From positions 1 through 5,989 of the forward strand of contig CALFIZ010000219.1 of the NCBI GenBank assembly GCA_937877575.1: a stretch of 5,989 nucleotides of DNA, in the 5' to 3' direction. This document shows, in pieces, positions 1 to 5,503 of this stretch. Source of the stretch: an uncultured Marinilabiliales bacterium (GTDB lineage Bacteria > Bacteroidota > Bacteroidia > Bacteroidales > BM520). Each line of letters begins with the position of its first letter. Position 1 is the first letter of the stretch. Position numbers and translations under genes: made by a program. Under the pieces are notes generated by a model that was given only the letters and a program-made list of their open reading frames with translations, was not told the DNA's origin and searched no databases.

Positions 1-17
1 GTTCCGGATGCCTTTTT
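1..17 (+). terminator. Possible truncated intrinsic terminator (right arm plus T-tract)
   Basis: The plus strand reads CCGGATGCC followed directly by seven T residues. This looks like the 3' arm and U-tract of a rho-independent terminator whose 5' arm lies left of the window. If so, it would end a plus-strand gene outside the window and could also work in reverse for the minus-strand gene that stops at 18. Only half of the hairpin is visible, so the call rests on the GC-rich arm next to the T-run. Confidence 0.3.
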
Positions 18-770
18 TTATTTGTTATATCTCTTGCCGAAAATGACCGACAAATAAAAAGAGAAAAAAAGATTCTTCGGATCATTGTAGGCCATTATCG
101 GGACACCTATAGGAAAATAATCCAACACAGTTCCCAACTCCAAAGACTTGATGACATTGGTGTATTCGCCATATTCGAAATTAAACCCCAATTTGCCGTT
201 AATACCCGGGTAAGGGATGGTTTTCCATATACCCTTGAAAAACGGGCCTCTGCCTAAAACATTCACGTCTGTATGCACATCCGGATCATACCTTTCAAGA
301 AGTTCAACATATTCACCATGTTCTATATCAACAATATAAACATATACAGGCTTTGCCAACGCCACGGATAATCCTGCAGCATATACCAAATTAACGTCAA
401 CCCCACCCCAATAAGGCTTTTTAGCAATATTATACACCATGCCCACGTCACCTCTCAGCAATAACACCCAATTTATCTTTCCCATCACATAACTCGAGTA
501 GCCACGGTACATTGCCGGGAAAGTCTCCTGCTTCGAGTCACGGTAAGTGCTGAAACCCACTTCATAAAAACTCGTCCTGAAAGCATCCTTATTGCTCCCA
601 TGCCTGAAACAGGCTCCCAAGCCAAAGGAACTGACATTAACGATACCGCTCGATTCTTTTGAATATACTATGTTCGCCTCGGAAGCATCATCAAACAACC
701 CATCCTGACCATGCAACATTCCACATAGTCCAACGAACAACATAATGCCGCAAAAGAACCTTCTTTTCAT
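18..770 (-). CDS. Exported protein, probable outer-membrane beta-barrel of unknown function
   Basis: This is a 250-residue protein of unknown function. Residues 1-22 form a Sec signal peptide (basic MKRR, a hydrophobic core with FVGLCGML, likely cleavage after HGQ), so it leaves the cytoplasm. The mature part is rich in Gly, Tyr and Phe in alternating short strands (about 46-56, 66-76, 92-116, 125-137, 190-200, 206-217, 234-247) and ends in an aromatic-rich strand (FFSFYLSVIFGKRYNK), which fits a small outer-membrane barrel. From memory, the C-terminal pattern with 'FFKG', 'PGINGKLGFNFEYG', 'FPIGVPIMAYN' and 'FFSFYLS..FGKRYN' resembles an uncharacterised conserved Bacteroidota family. I cannot confirm that without a search. 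The ATG lies 6 bases after the stop of the 39-residue lipoprotein, so the two are very likely one transcript. The two Cys residues (7 and 16) lie in the signal peptide and one more is at 54, so no disulfide is obvious. Confidence 0.85.
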   Translation of the reverse strand: MKRRFFCGIMLFVGLCGMLHGQDGLFDDASEANIVYSKESSGIVNVSSFGLGACFRHGSNKDAFRTSFYEVGFSTYRDSKQETFPAMYRGYSSYVMGKINWVLLLRGDVGMVYNIAKKPYWGGVDVNLVYAAGLSVALAKPVYVYIVDIEHGEYVELLERYDPDVHTDVNVLGRGPFFKGIWKTIPYPGINGKLGFNFEYGEYTNVIKSLELGTVLDYFPIGVPIMAYNDPKNLFFSFYLSVIFGKRYNK

Positions 771-776
771 TATTAA

Positions 777-896
777 CTATTTGTCTCTCTGAAATTTCTG
801 AGTCTCACCGTATGCAGGACAGGTCTGTTGCACCGCACAGGAGCTGACAAATACTGCGAGCAGTAAAACTGTTATGGCAATCATTATTTTTTTCAT
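777..896 (-). CDS. Small lipoprotein, 39 residues, with Cys-Pro-Ala-Tyr motif
   Basis: This short gene begins at the ATG at 896 and ends at TAG 777-779. The product opens MKKIMIAITV, continues with a hydrophobic stretch, and reaches a lipobox V-S-S-C with the lipidated Cys at residue 20. The mature peptide is only 20 residues (AVQQT, CPAYG, ETQKFQRDK after the Cys) and has a second Cys at 26 in a CPAY motif. It is a complete signal-peptidase-II substrate with basic n-region, hydrophobic core and lipobox, which random short ORFs rarely show. No acidic residues follow the Cys, so a surface-export signal of the Bacteroides type is not evident and a periplasm-facing anchor is more likely. Its stop is 6 bases before the exported 250-residue protein, so it may be a partner or accessory of that barrel. 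Function unknown. I recall CPAY-type mini-lipoproteins in other Bacteroidota, but this is unverified. Confidence 0.75.
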   Translation of the reverse strand: MKKIMIAITVLLLAVFVSSCAVQQTCPAYGETQKFQRDK

Positions 897-913
897 TTCG
901 ATTCAATAATTTA

Positions 914-921
914 CAAAATTA
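914..921 (-). promoter_or_regulatory. Candidate Bacteroidota -7 box for the small lipoprotein/barrel unit
   Basis: The minus strand reads TAATTTTG, an exact match to the TAnnTTTG -7 element, 17 bases before the ATG at 896. The region from 897 to 999 is otherwise AT-rich and non-coding. No TTTG or TTG sits 19-21 bases upstream, so the -33 half is missing and the call is tentative. Confidence 0.4.
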
Positions 922-999
922 ATACAAATTTGTCTTAATAACGTTTTTATGTATGGATTTTGTATAACCAACAAACTAAAAATGAAACAGAGACGGACA

Positions 1000-1629
1000 C
1001 TATTGATTTAATAGCCTTTTAACCAATTCGTTATATTGTGCAGTAGATTCAAATACAATAATAGAGTCACTTACCGCTTCCCCCTCCCTGTACCCGGTTA
1101 TTTTTATCTCATTGTTTGGAGAGATGGCAATCTGGATACCGTCTCCGTCATAAAACCTTGCCCTTCCAACTTCCAAGCCGTAGTAATCATAGTAATACCA
1201 GACACTGTCGGGCATCCCCATCTTATAATACGACTCTATCTGTATCTGTCCGTTGTCATACCATTTGCTGCAATTCCCGTTCAACAAACCATGACAATAA
1301 TTGTCAGACACTCTCAAAAGACCGGTTCTGTCCCAAGTATTCTTCTGACCTTCAAGCACATCGTCAACATAATATTCCTCATATTCCTTCCCGCCATTGA
1401 AAAACCAACGTGTTGAATAACCGTTCATCCTGCCGTTTTTATAGTTCGTCTCCTGAAGTATGTTCTCCCCATCGTTGAAATACAATATGGTCTTACCGTG
1501 AGGCACACCTCCCTTCATTTCAACCTGAGAGGTCTTATGACCGAAATCATCAGTATATACTACCGTTTTGGTACATGCTGCTGTCAGCGCGAACAATACT
1601 GTCACAATAAATAAGGGTCTTGTTTTCAT
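1000..1629 (-). CDS. Lipoprotein with five 24-residue MORN_2-type repeats
   Basis: This is a 209-residue envelope lipoprotein of unknown role. From the ATG at 1629 it has a basic MKTR start, a hydrophobic core and the lipobox L-T-A-A-C with Cys at 19. An in-frame ATG at 1641 would add four residues (MTDE) and overlap ung by 8 bases. I prefer the inner start because it gives the standard short basic n-region and sits 4 bases after the ung stop. Residues 40-160 are five back-to-back repeats (40-63, 64-87, 88-111, 112-135, 136-160), each running roughly G-x-x-x-G...W/Y-x-x-x-G...(Y) and closing on an aromatic pair such as NY, YY or FY. This is the MORN_2 / YwqK-like pattern; some database entries call such proteins 'antitoxin', without good functional support. 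A non-repeat C-terminal part follows (161-209). It is tightly linked to ung and probably co-transcribed. The last two repeats are unusually rich in Tyr. Confidence 0.85.
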   Translation of the reverse strand: MKTRPLFIVTVLFALTAACTKTVVYTDDFGHKTSQVEMKGGVPHGKTILYFNDGENILQETNYKNGRMNGYSTRWFFNGGKEYEEYYVDDVLEGQKNTWDRTGLLRVSDNYCHGLLNGNCSKWYDNGQIQIESYYKMGMPDSVWYYYDYYGLEVGRARFYDGDGIQIAISPNNEIKITGYREGEAVSDSIIVFESTAQYNELVKRLLNQ

Positions 1630-1633
1630 TTCA

Positions 1634-2320
1634 TCAGTCATTTAGGTTCCAATCAATCGGTGCGATGCCATTACTTTCGAGATAGGCATTGGTTTTGGAG
1701 AAATGACGGCATCCGAAAAAGCCGCCTCTGCCGGCTGACAGAGGTGAAGGATGCGCCGCTGTAAGTATGAGATGTTTGCTCTCATCAATAAGATGACGTT
1801 TCTCCTTGGCATAATTGCCCCACAGGATGAAAACGACATTCCGTTTTTTTTCGGAAACAGCCTTTATAGTTGAATTTGTGAACGTTTCCCATCCTTTGTC
1901 ACGGTGTGAACCGGCATAATTTTCACGAACAGTAAGGATGGCATTGAGCAGTAAAACGCCTTCTCGCGCCCATTTGCCCAAATCTCCTGAGGCAGGAGCA
2001 TCATATCCCAAATCGTCATGCAATTCCTTGAAGATGTTTACAAGTGACGGAGGAATCCTCACAGTCGGATTAACAGAAAAGCACAGACCGTTTGCCTGTC
2101 CCTTTTCGTGATATGGGTCCTGACCGATAATCACGACCTTGACCTTATCGAAAGGGGTTGTGTCGTATGCGGCGAAAATCCTGCTTCCAGGAGGGAACAC
2201 ATTATATTTGAGCTTTTCGTCAATCAAAAATGATTTCAAGCGGGCAAAATAATCCGACTGAAATTCGTTGTTCAACACTGCAAGCCACGAACTGTCTATT
2301 TTGGGATTTACCGTGTTCAT
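1634..2320 (-). CDS. ung: Uracil-DNA glycosylase, family 1
   Basis: The enzyme removes uracil from DNA by cleaving the N-glycosidic bond, the first step of base-excision repair after cytosine deamination or dUMP incorporation; it acts in the cytoplasm. The 228-residue length matches bacterial Ung. The water-activating motif GQDPYH is at residues 66-71 with catalytic Asp68. The uracil-stacking Phe is at 81 (GLCFSV), the uracil-specificity Asn at 127 (VLLLNAILTV), and the DNA-intercalation/catalytic-His motif HPSPLSA at 190-196 with His190, followed by GFFGCRHFSKTN. All key residues are present, so it should be active. A promoter with both boxes lies just upstream at 2341-2370. The stop codon is 4 bases from the preferred start of the repeat lipoprotein, so the two probably share a transcript. 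The ATG at 2320 fits the family N-terminus and is 35 bases past the end of the second CHR gene. Confidence 0.98.
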   Translation of the reverse strand: MNTVNPKIDSSWLAVLNNEFQSDYFARLKSFLIDEKLKYNVFPPGSRIFAAYDTTPFDKVKVVIIGQDPYHEKGQANGLCFSVNPTVRIPPSLVNIFKELHDDLGYDAPASGDLGKWAREGVLLLNAILTVRENYAGSHRDKGWETFTNSTIKAVSEKKRNVVFILWGNYAKEKRHLIDESKHLILTAAHPSPLSAGRGGFFGCRHFSKTNAYLESNGIAPIDWNLND

Positions 2321-2340
2321 GATTTATAAGATTAGCGTTG

Positions 2341-2370
2341 CAAATTTAGCGATTTTTATCCATATAACAA
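2341..2370 (-). promoter_or_regulatory. Bacteroidota-type promoter of ung
   Basis: On the minus strand, TTG (2368-2370) is followed by exactly 19 bases and then TAAATTTG (2341-2348), an exact TAnnTTTG -7 box followed by C. The spacing fits the -33/-7 arrangement of the Bacteroidota primary sigma factor. Transcription would start around 2334-2336, giving a leader of about 15 bases before the ATG at 2320. The -33 half and part of the spacer lie inside the 3' end of the second CHR gene. Confidence 0.6.
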
Positions 2371-2883
2371 CCATCCTGCCCCTCCGGCTATGATAATCAG
2401 CAGAATCGGGTTAAATTTGAAGTATCTGACCAGCACAAACGAAACGATAAAGAAAATCCAACTGTAATAATCTATGAATGTCTCGGGGGTTATCAGAGAT
2501 ATTGCCGCTGCTGCAATAAATCCGACAACAACAGTCCTGATTCCGGAAAATATTGAAGCGATGGCCCTGTTGTTTTTGAATTTCTCATAAAAATACGAAA
2601 TTATGAGGACGAGGATGAGAGACGGGATGCATATTGCCGTTGTAGCCACAACCGAGCCCCAAACGCTGCCTGTTACGGTATATCCGACGTAAGTGGCCGT
2701 GTTGATTCCGATTGGGCCCGGCGTCATTTGAGAAACAGCCACTATATCCGTGAAGTTCTGCACTGAAATCCATTGGTGCTTGGCAACGATTTCATCCTGG
2801 ATGAAAGAAAGCATGGCATAGCCTCCACCAAAACCGAAAAGGCCTATTTTAAGGTATGTCAGAAATAACTGGAGGTATATCAT
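2356..2883 (-). CDS. chrA: CHR-family (chromate transporter-like) single-domain protein, second of pair
   Basis: This is a 175-residue integral membrane protein with one chromate-transporter domain. Visible CHR hallmarks are the N-terminal F-G-F-G-G-G-Y-A-M-L (residues 16-25), Q-M-T-P-G-P-I-G-I-N (52-61), the FKNN segment after a hydrophobic helix (about 83-98) and G-I-R-T-V-V-V-G (114-121). Further hydrophobic segments cover about 118-131, 140-154 and 158-174. Short CHR proteins occur as two tandem genes whose products work together as an inner-membrane transporter. Family members export chromate, probably by an anion-antiport mechanism; the physiological substrate here is unknown. Its ATG overlaps the stop of the preceding CHR gene in an ATGA (2880-2883), which implies translational coupling. 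Symbol follows the family; short paired forms are also named chrS or ywrA/ywrB in other organisms. Confidence 0.92.
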   Translation of the reverse strand: MIYLQLFLTYLKIGLFGFGGGYAMLSFIQDEIVAKHQWISVQNFTDIVAVSQMTPGPIGINTATYVGYTVTGSVWGSVVATTAICIPSLILVLIISYFYEKFKNNRAIASIFSGIRTVVVGFIAAAAISLITPETFIDYYSWIFFIVSFVLVRYFKFNPILLIIIAGGAGWLLYG

Positions 2884-3434
2884 TTTTCAGTCTGTTTGGT
2901 GTTACCTGCAATCTTGCCGTAAACAAAACCGCCCAAGCCGGCAGCGAGCACAATCCAAATCGGTGAAACGCCAAGAAAACTGATTAATATGGCAGCGATT
3001 ATTGGTATTGCTACTGTCTTCCACGTTATGCCGGCTGATTTGGCAGTGGTGAAAACAGGCACGGCTATCAGGGCAACCACAGCAGGACGGATGCCTTTAA
3101 ATATGGCTGCGACCACCGTATTGTCCTTAAAATGCGTGAAATACATTGCAATCAGCAGTATTATCACGAAAGATGGCAACACCGTCGCCAAAAGACTCAC
3201 AAGACTTCCCTTCACCCCCTTGAGCCTGTAGCCAATGAAAATGGAGGTGTTGACTGCCATAACGCCAGGGAGAGACTGTGCTACGGCAATCACATCGAGA
3301 AATTCCTCTTTCTGAAGCCAGTGCTTGTTATCAACGACCTCACGCTCGATAAGAGGCAGCATGGCATACCCTCCACCCAGCGTAAACGCACCTATTTTGG
3401 AGAATGTGAGGAAAACATCAAGATATATGTTCAT
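2880..3434 (-). CDS. chrA: CHR-family (chromate transporter-like) single-domain protein, first of pair
   Basis: This is a 184-residue membrane protein and the partner of the next gene. CHR features are F-S-K-I-G-A-F-T-L-G-G-G-Y-A-M-L-P-L-I-E (11-30), A-Q-S-L-P-G-V-M-A-V-N (52-62), the helix at about 78-98 ending in FTHFKDN, and K-G-I-R-P-A-V-V-A-L (113-122), then hydrophobic helices at about 140-154 and 158-172 and a charged tail (KQTEK). The two proteins align along their length but differ in the second motif (SLPGVMAVN here, MTPGPIGIN in the partner), as expected for the two non-equivalent halves of a heterodimer. The start is the ATG at 3434; a TTG directly upstream would add one residue and has no support. 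The start codon comes only 8 bases after the terminator region of gdhA, and I find no good promoter in between, so how this pair is transcribed is unclear. Confidence 0.92.
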   Translation of the reverse strand: MNIYLDVFLTFSKIGAFTLGGGYAMLPLIEREVVDNKHWLQKEEFLDVIAVAQSLPGVMAVNTSIFIGYRLKGVKGSLVSLLATVLPSFVIILLIAMYFTHFKDNTVVAAIFKGIRPAVVALIAVPVFTTAKSAGITWKTVAIPIIAAILISFLGVSPIWIVLAAGLGGFVYGKIAGNTKQTEK

Positions 3435-3442
3435 CAACTGAT

Positions 3443-3480
3443 AAAATAAAAAAGCGTGAAATCATACAATGACTTCACGC
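3443..3480 (-). terminator. Intrinsic terminator of gdhA
   Basis: On the minus strand, downstream of the gdhA stop, there is a hairpin with a 12-base-pair stem (one A-C mismatch, GC-rich base GCGTGAA / TTCACGC) and a three-base loop, at 3454-3480. It is followed by six T, one A and four T on the transcribed strand (3443-3453). This is a classical rho-independent terminator 26 bases after the gdhA stop codon. On the plus strand the arm is followed by no T-run, so it works one way only. Confidence 0.9.
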
Positions 3481-3506
3481 TCAATATAATAATGTCTAAT
3501 TCAAGA

Positions 3507-4850
3507 TTAAATGATACCCTGAGCCAACATAGCGTTTGCAACACGCATGAAACCGGCGATGTTTGCACCTTTAACATAGTTAATAGTACCGTCAGCCTGT
3601 TTTCCGTATTTTACGCACATGTCGTAAATGTCGTTCATAATCTTGTGTAACTTAACGTCAACTTCTTCTGCTGTCCAATTGATATGACCTGCGTTCTGGC
3701 AGATTTCAAGACCTGAAGTTGCAACGCCGCCGGCGTTAACAGCCTTACCAGGACCGAAAGGTATCTTAGCATCTTGGAATGCAGCAATAGCAGCAGGTTG
3801 GCAACCCATGTTGGATACTTCAGCTACATATTTTACACCGTTTGCGATAAGTTCTTTTGCATCTTGTTCAGCGAGTTCGTTCTGGAAAGCGCATGGGCAT
3901 GCAATATCGCACTTAACCATCCAAGCCTTCTTACCTGCTGTGAACTTAGCCTTGCCCGGGAATTTATCAGCCATATCCTGTACTTTATTGCGGTTAGAAG
4001 CACGCATCTCAAGCATATAGTCAATCATTTCCTTTGTAATACCGTCAGGGAGTTCGCAAACACCATCAGGACCTGAAAGGGCAACAACCTTAGCACCGAG
4101 TTCGGTAGCCTTGATAGCTGCACCCCAAGCCACGTTGCCGAAGCCTGAAAGGGCAATACGTTTTCCTTCCATCTTGTCGCCTTTTTCCTTAACCATGCGT
4201 TCAACATAGTATATTGCGCCAAAACCGGTAGCTTCCGGACGGATGAGTGAACCACCCCAACCGTAGCTCTTACCTGTCAGAGCACCAGTACTGTGTTCAC
4301 GAGCGAGTTTCTTGTAAGCGCCATAGAGATAGCCTATTTCACGGCCACCAACGCCAACGTCACCGGCTGGTGAATCCTGATCTGGACCGATGTTTCTCCA
4401 AAGTTCATACATGAAAGCCTGGCAGAAACGCATAATTTCTTCATCCGACTTGCCTACTGGGTCGAAGTCTGAACCACCTTTACCGCCACCAAGTGGAAGG
4501 TTGGTTAATGAGTTTTTGAAGATCTGTTCAAAACCTAAGAACTTCAGCATTGAAACATTAACTGCCTTGTGGAAACGTAAACCGCCCTTGTATGCACCTA
4601 ATGCTGCATTAAACTGTACACGATAACCGAGATTTGTCTGAACTTCACCCTTGTCATCCACCCATGTTACTCTGAATGTGAAGATACGATCAGGTTCAAC
4701 TAAACGTTCAACAATCTTTGCTTTTTCAAATTCCGGATGTTGGTTGTAAACTTCTTCAATTGATTCCAACACTTCTCTAACAGCCTGTAAGTACTCGTTC
4801 TCTCCCGGGTGCTTTGCTGTTAAGTCTTGCATGATTTTTTCTACTTTCAT
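3507..4850 (-). CDS. gdhA: Glutamate dehydrogenase, hexameric type
   Basis: It interconverts 2-oxoglutarate plus ammonia and L-glutamate using a nicotinamide cofactor, in the cytoplasm, linking nitrogen assimilation to the TCA cycle. The 447-residue length equals that of E. coli GdhA and other small hexameric enzymes. The glutamate-binding segment Y-K-G-G-L-R-F-H is at 87-94, the active-site Lys124 is in G-G-G-K-G-G-S-D-F-D-P (121-131), and catalytic Asp164 is in S-P-A-G-D-V-G-V-G (160-168). The Rossmann domain has S-G-F-G-N-V-A-W-G (235-243), and the cofactor-discriminating loop reads A-L-S-G-P-D-G (257-263). Phe237, Pro261 and Asp262 match the residues of the NAD-specific Clostridium symbiosum enzyme, not the Ser/Lys-type residues of NADP enzymes, so cofactor use may be NAD or dual. 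It is monocistronic by its own promoter (4936-4966) and terminator (3443-3480). The wording favours a few preferred codons more than its neighbours, which suggests high expression. Confidence 0.98.
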   Translation of the reverse strand: MKVEKIMQDLTAKHPGENEYLQAVREVLESIEEVYNQHPEFEKAKIVERLVEPDRIFTFRVTWVDDKGEVQTNLGYRVQFNAALGAYKGGLRFHKAVNVSMLKFLGFEQIFKNSLTNLPLGGGKGGSDFDPVGKSDEEIMRFCQAFMYELWRNIGPDQDSPAGDVGVGGREIGYLYGAYKKLAREHSTGALTGKSYGWGGSLIRPEATGFGAIYYVERMVKEKGDKMEGKRIALSGFGNVAWGAAIKATELGAKVVALSGPDGVCELPDGITKEMIDYMLEMRASNRNKVQDMADKFPGKAKFTAGKKAWMVKCDIACPCAFQNELAEQDAKELIANGVKYVAEVSNMGCQPAAIAAFQDAKIPFGPGKAVNAGGVATSGLEICQNAGHINWTAEEVDVKLHKIMNDIYDMCVKYGKQADGTINYVKGANIAGFMRVANAMLAQGII

Positions 4851-4863
4851 AATTTTATTTTAT

Positions 4864-4875
4864 TTACTTAAGTAA
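4864..4875. promoter_or_regulatory. Perfect 12-base palindrome in the gdhA leader
   Basis: TTACTTAAGTAA is a perfect inverted repeat starting 14 bases upstream of the gdhA ATG. A second, overlapping inverted repeat (TAACTT at 4873-4878 with AAGTTA at 4888-4893, 9-base loop) follows. Both would lie in the roughly 80-base untranslated leader. They could bind a dimeric regulator or fold weakly in RNA, but AT-rich palindromes can also arise by chance, so a function is speculative. Confidence 0.3.
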
Positions 4876-4935
4876 CTTGTAATTAATAAGTTAAATGTTT
4901 AATAATTAATTCCTTGGTTTGTAAATTTTACTTTG

Positions 4936-4966
4936 CAAAGGTTGCTCTTATTTTTCAATTTTCAAA
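4936..4966 (-). promoter_or_regulatory. Bacteroidota-type promoter of gdhA
   Basis: On the minus strand, a perfect -33 TTTG (4963-4966) is followed by exactly 19 bases and AACCTTTG (4936-4943), which differs from the TAnnTTTG -7 box by one base and is followed by C. Transcription would begin near 4929, leaving an AT-rich leader of about 80 bases. The -7 box overlaps a perfect palindrome CTTTGCAAAG (4931-4940). Confidence 0.55.
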
Positions 4967-4971
4967 ATATT

Positions 4972-5002
4972 TTTCAATTAATTTTATTCTTGTGTATCTT
5001 TG
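4972..5002 (+). promoter_or_regulatory. Bacteroidota-type promoter of rlmH
   Basis: TATCTTTG (4995-5002) is an exact -7 box followed by C, and TTTC (4972-4975), one base from TTTG, sits exactly 19 bases upstream. The -7 box ends only 11 bases before the rlmH ATG at 5014, so the transcript would have a leader of only a few bases. The promoter lies back to back with that of gdhA, with the two -33 regions a few bases apart (4963-4975). Confidence 0.6.
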
Positions 5003-5013
5003 CAAAAAAAACG

Positions 5014-5487
5014 ATGAAGCTCAATCTGCTATTATGCGGCAAAACCGATTTTCCATGGACGGCGACAGGCATGGACATCTATTCAAAAAGAATAAAAAAC
5101 TACGTGCAGTTCGACATAAAGGTGCTTCCCGACCTTAAAAACACTGCCAACCTTTCAGCCGATGAAATAAAAACCGCTGAAGGACAAAAGATTCTGAATG
5201 CCGTAACCCCGTCCGACTTCGTCATACTATTGGACGAAAACGGCAGAAACATGTCCTCGGTTGACTTCGCATCAGATATTCAGAAACTGATGAACTCCGG
5301 CCGCAAAAATATCATTTTCGTAATCGGCGGTCCATACGGTTTCTCCAAAAAAGTCTATGACCGCGCCAATGACAAGATATCACTCTCGCCCATGACCTTT
5401 TCGCACCAGATAGTCAGACTTATCTTCCTCGAACAGCTTTACCGCGCCTTTACAATCCTCCACAACGAACCATACCATCACGCATAA
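5014..5487 (+). CDS. rlmH: 23S rRNA (pseudouridine(1915)-N3)-methyltransferase RlmH
   Basis: RlmH is a SPOUT-class enzyme that transfers a methyl group from SAM to N3 of pseudouridine 1915 in helix 69 of 23S rRNA, acting on assembled 70S ribosomes as a homodimer. The 157-residue product matches the family length (about 155). The knot region that binds SAM shows F-V-I-G-G-P-Y-G-F (102-110), then L-S-P-M-T-F-S-H-Q-I-V-R (124-135) and the C-terminal E-Q-L-Y-R-A-F-T-I-L-H-N-E-P-Y-H-H (140-156), all diagnostic. The N-terminus MKLNLLLCGKT fits the family start MKL..., which fixes the ATG at 5014; an in-frame upstream ATG at 4933 would precede the promoter and add 27 unrelated residues. The next gene starts 12 bases after the stop, so the two are probably co-transcribed. 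Confidence 0.97.
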   Translation: MKLNLLLCGKTDFPWTATGMDIYSKRIKNYVQFDIKVLPDLKNTANLSADEIKTAEGQKILNAVTPSDFVILLDENGRNMSSVDFASDIQKLMNSGRKNIIFVIGGPYGFSKKVYDRANDKISLSPMTFSHQIVRLIFLEQLYRAFTILHNEPYHHA

Positions 5488-5503
5488 TGAGCCCGCATAA
5501 TGA
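5481..5503 (+). repeat. Tandem direct repeat at the rlmH/ABC-F junction
   Basis: CGCATAATGA occurs at 5481-5490 and again at 5494-5503, offset by 13 bases. The first copy holds the rlmH stop (TAA) overlapping an ATG at 5487 that opens a nine-codon frame ending at 5513. The second copy supplies the ABC-F start codon. A 13-base duplication of an original TAATG stop/start overlap would explain the arrangement. Confidence 0.7.

Noticed and set aside
1000..1629. Toxin-antitoxin module around the MORN_2-like protein
   Set aside because: No toxin-like gene is adjacent; the neighbours are ung and a mini-lipoprotein, and the protein is a secreted lipoprotein, not a cytoplasmic antitoxin.
1630..1641. 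Outer ATG at 1641 as start of the repeat lipoprotein
   Set aside because: It is possible, but it adds an acidic MTDE before the basic signal-peptide start; the ATG at 1629 gives a normal lipoprotein n-region.
2356..3434. The two CHR genes as one full-length chrA broken by a frameshift
   Set aside because: Each half has its own start, complete domain and hallmark motifs, they overlap by a clean ATGA, and paired single-domain CHR genes are a known arrangement.
3774..4076. Open frames on the plus strand across gdhA, and others antisense to the repeat lipoprotein and CHR genes
   Set aside because: They lie entirely opposite clearly coding genes, have no recognisable domains and biased compositions expected of reverse-frame shadows.
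4933..5013. Upstream in-frame extension of rlmH starting at ATG 4933
   Set aside because: The 27 extra residues are encoded by AT-rich promoter DNA, lie upstream of the -7 box and do not match the RlmH N-terminus, which begins at the ATG at 5014.
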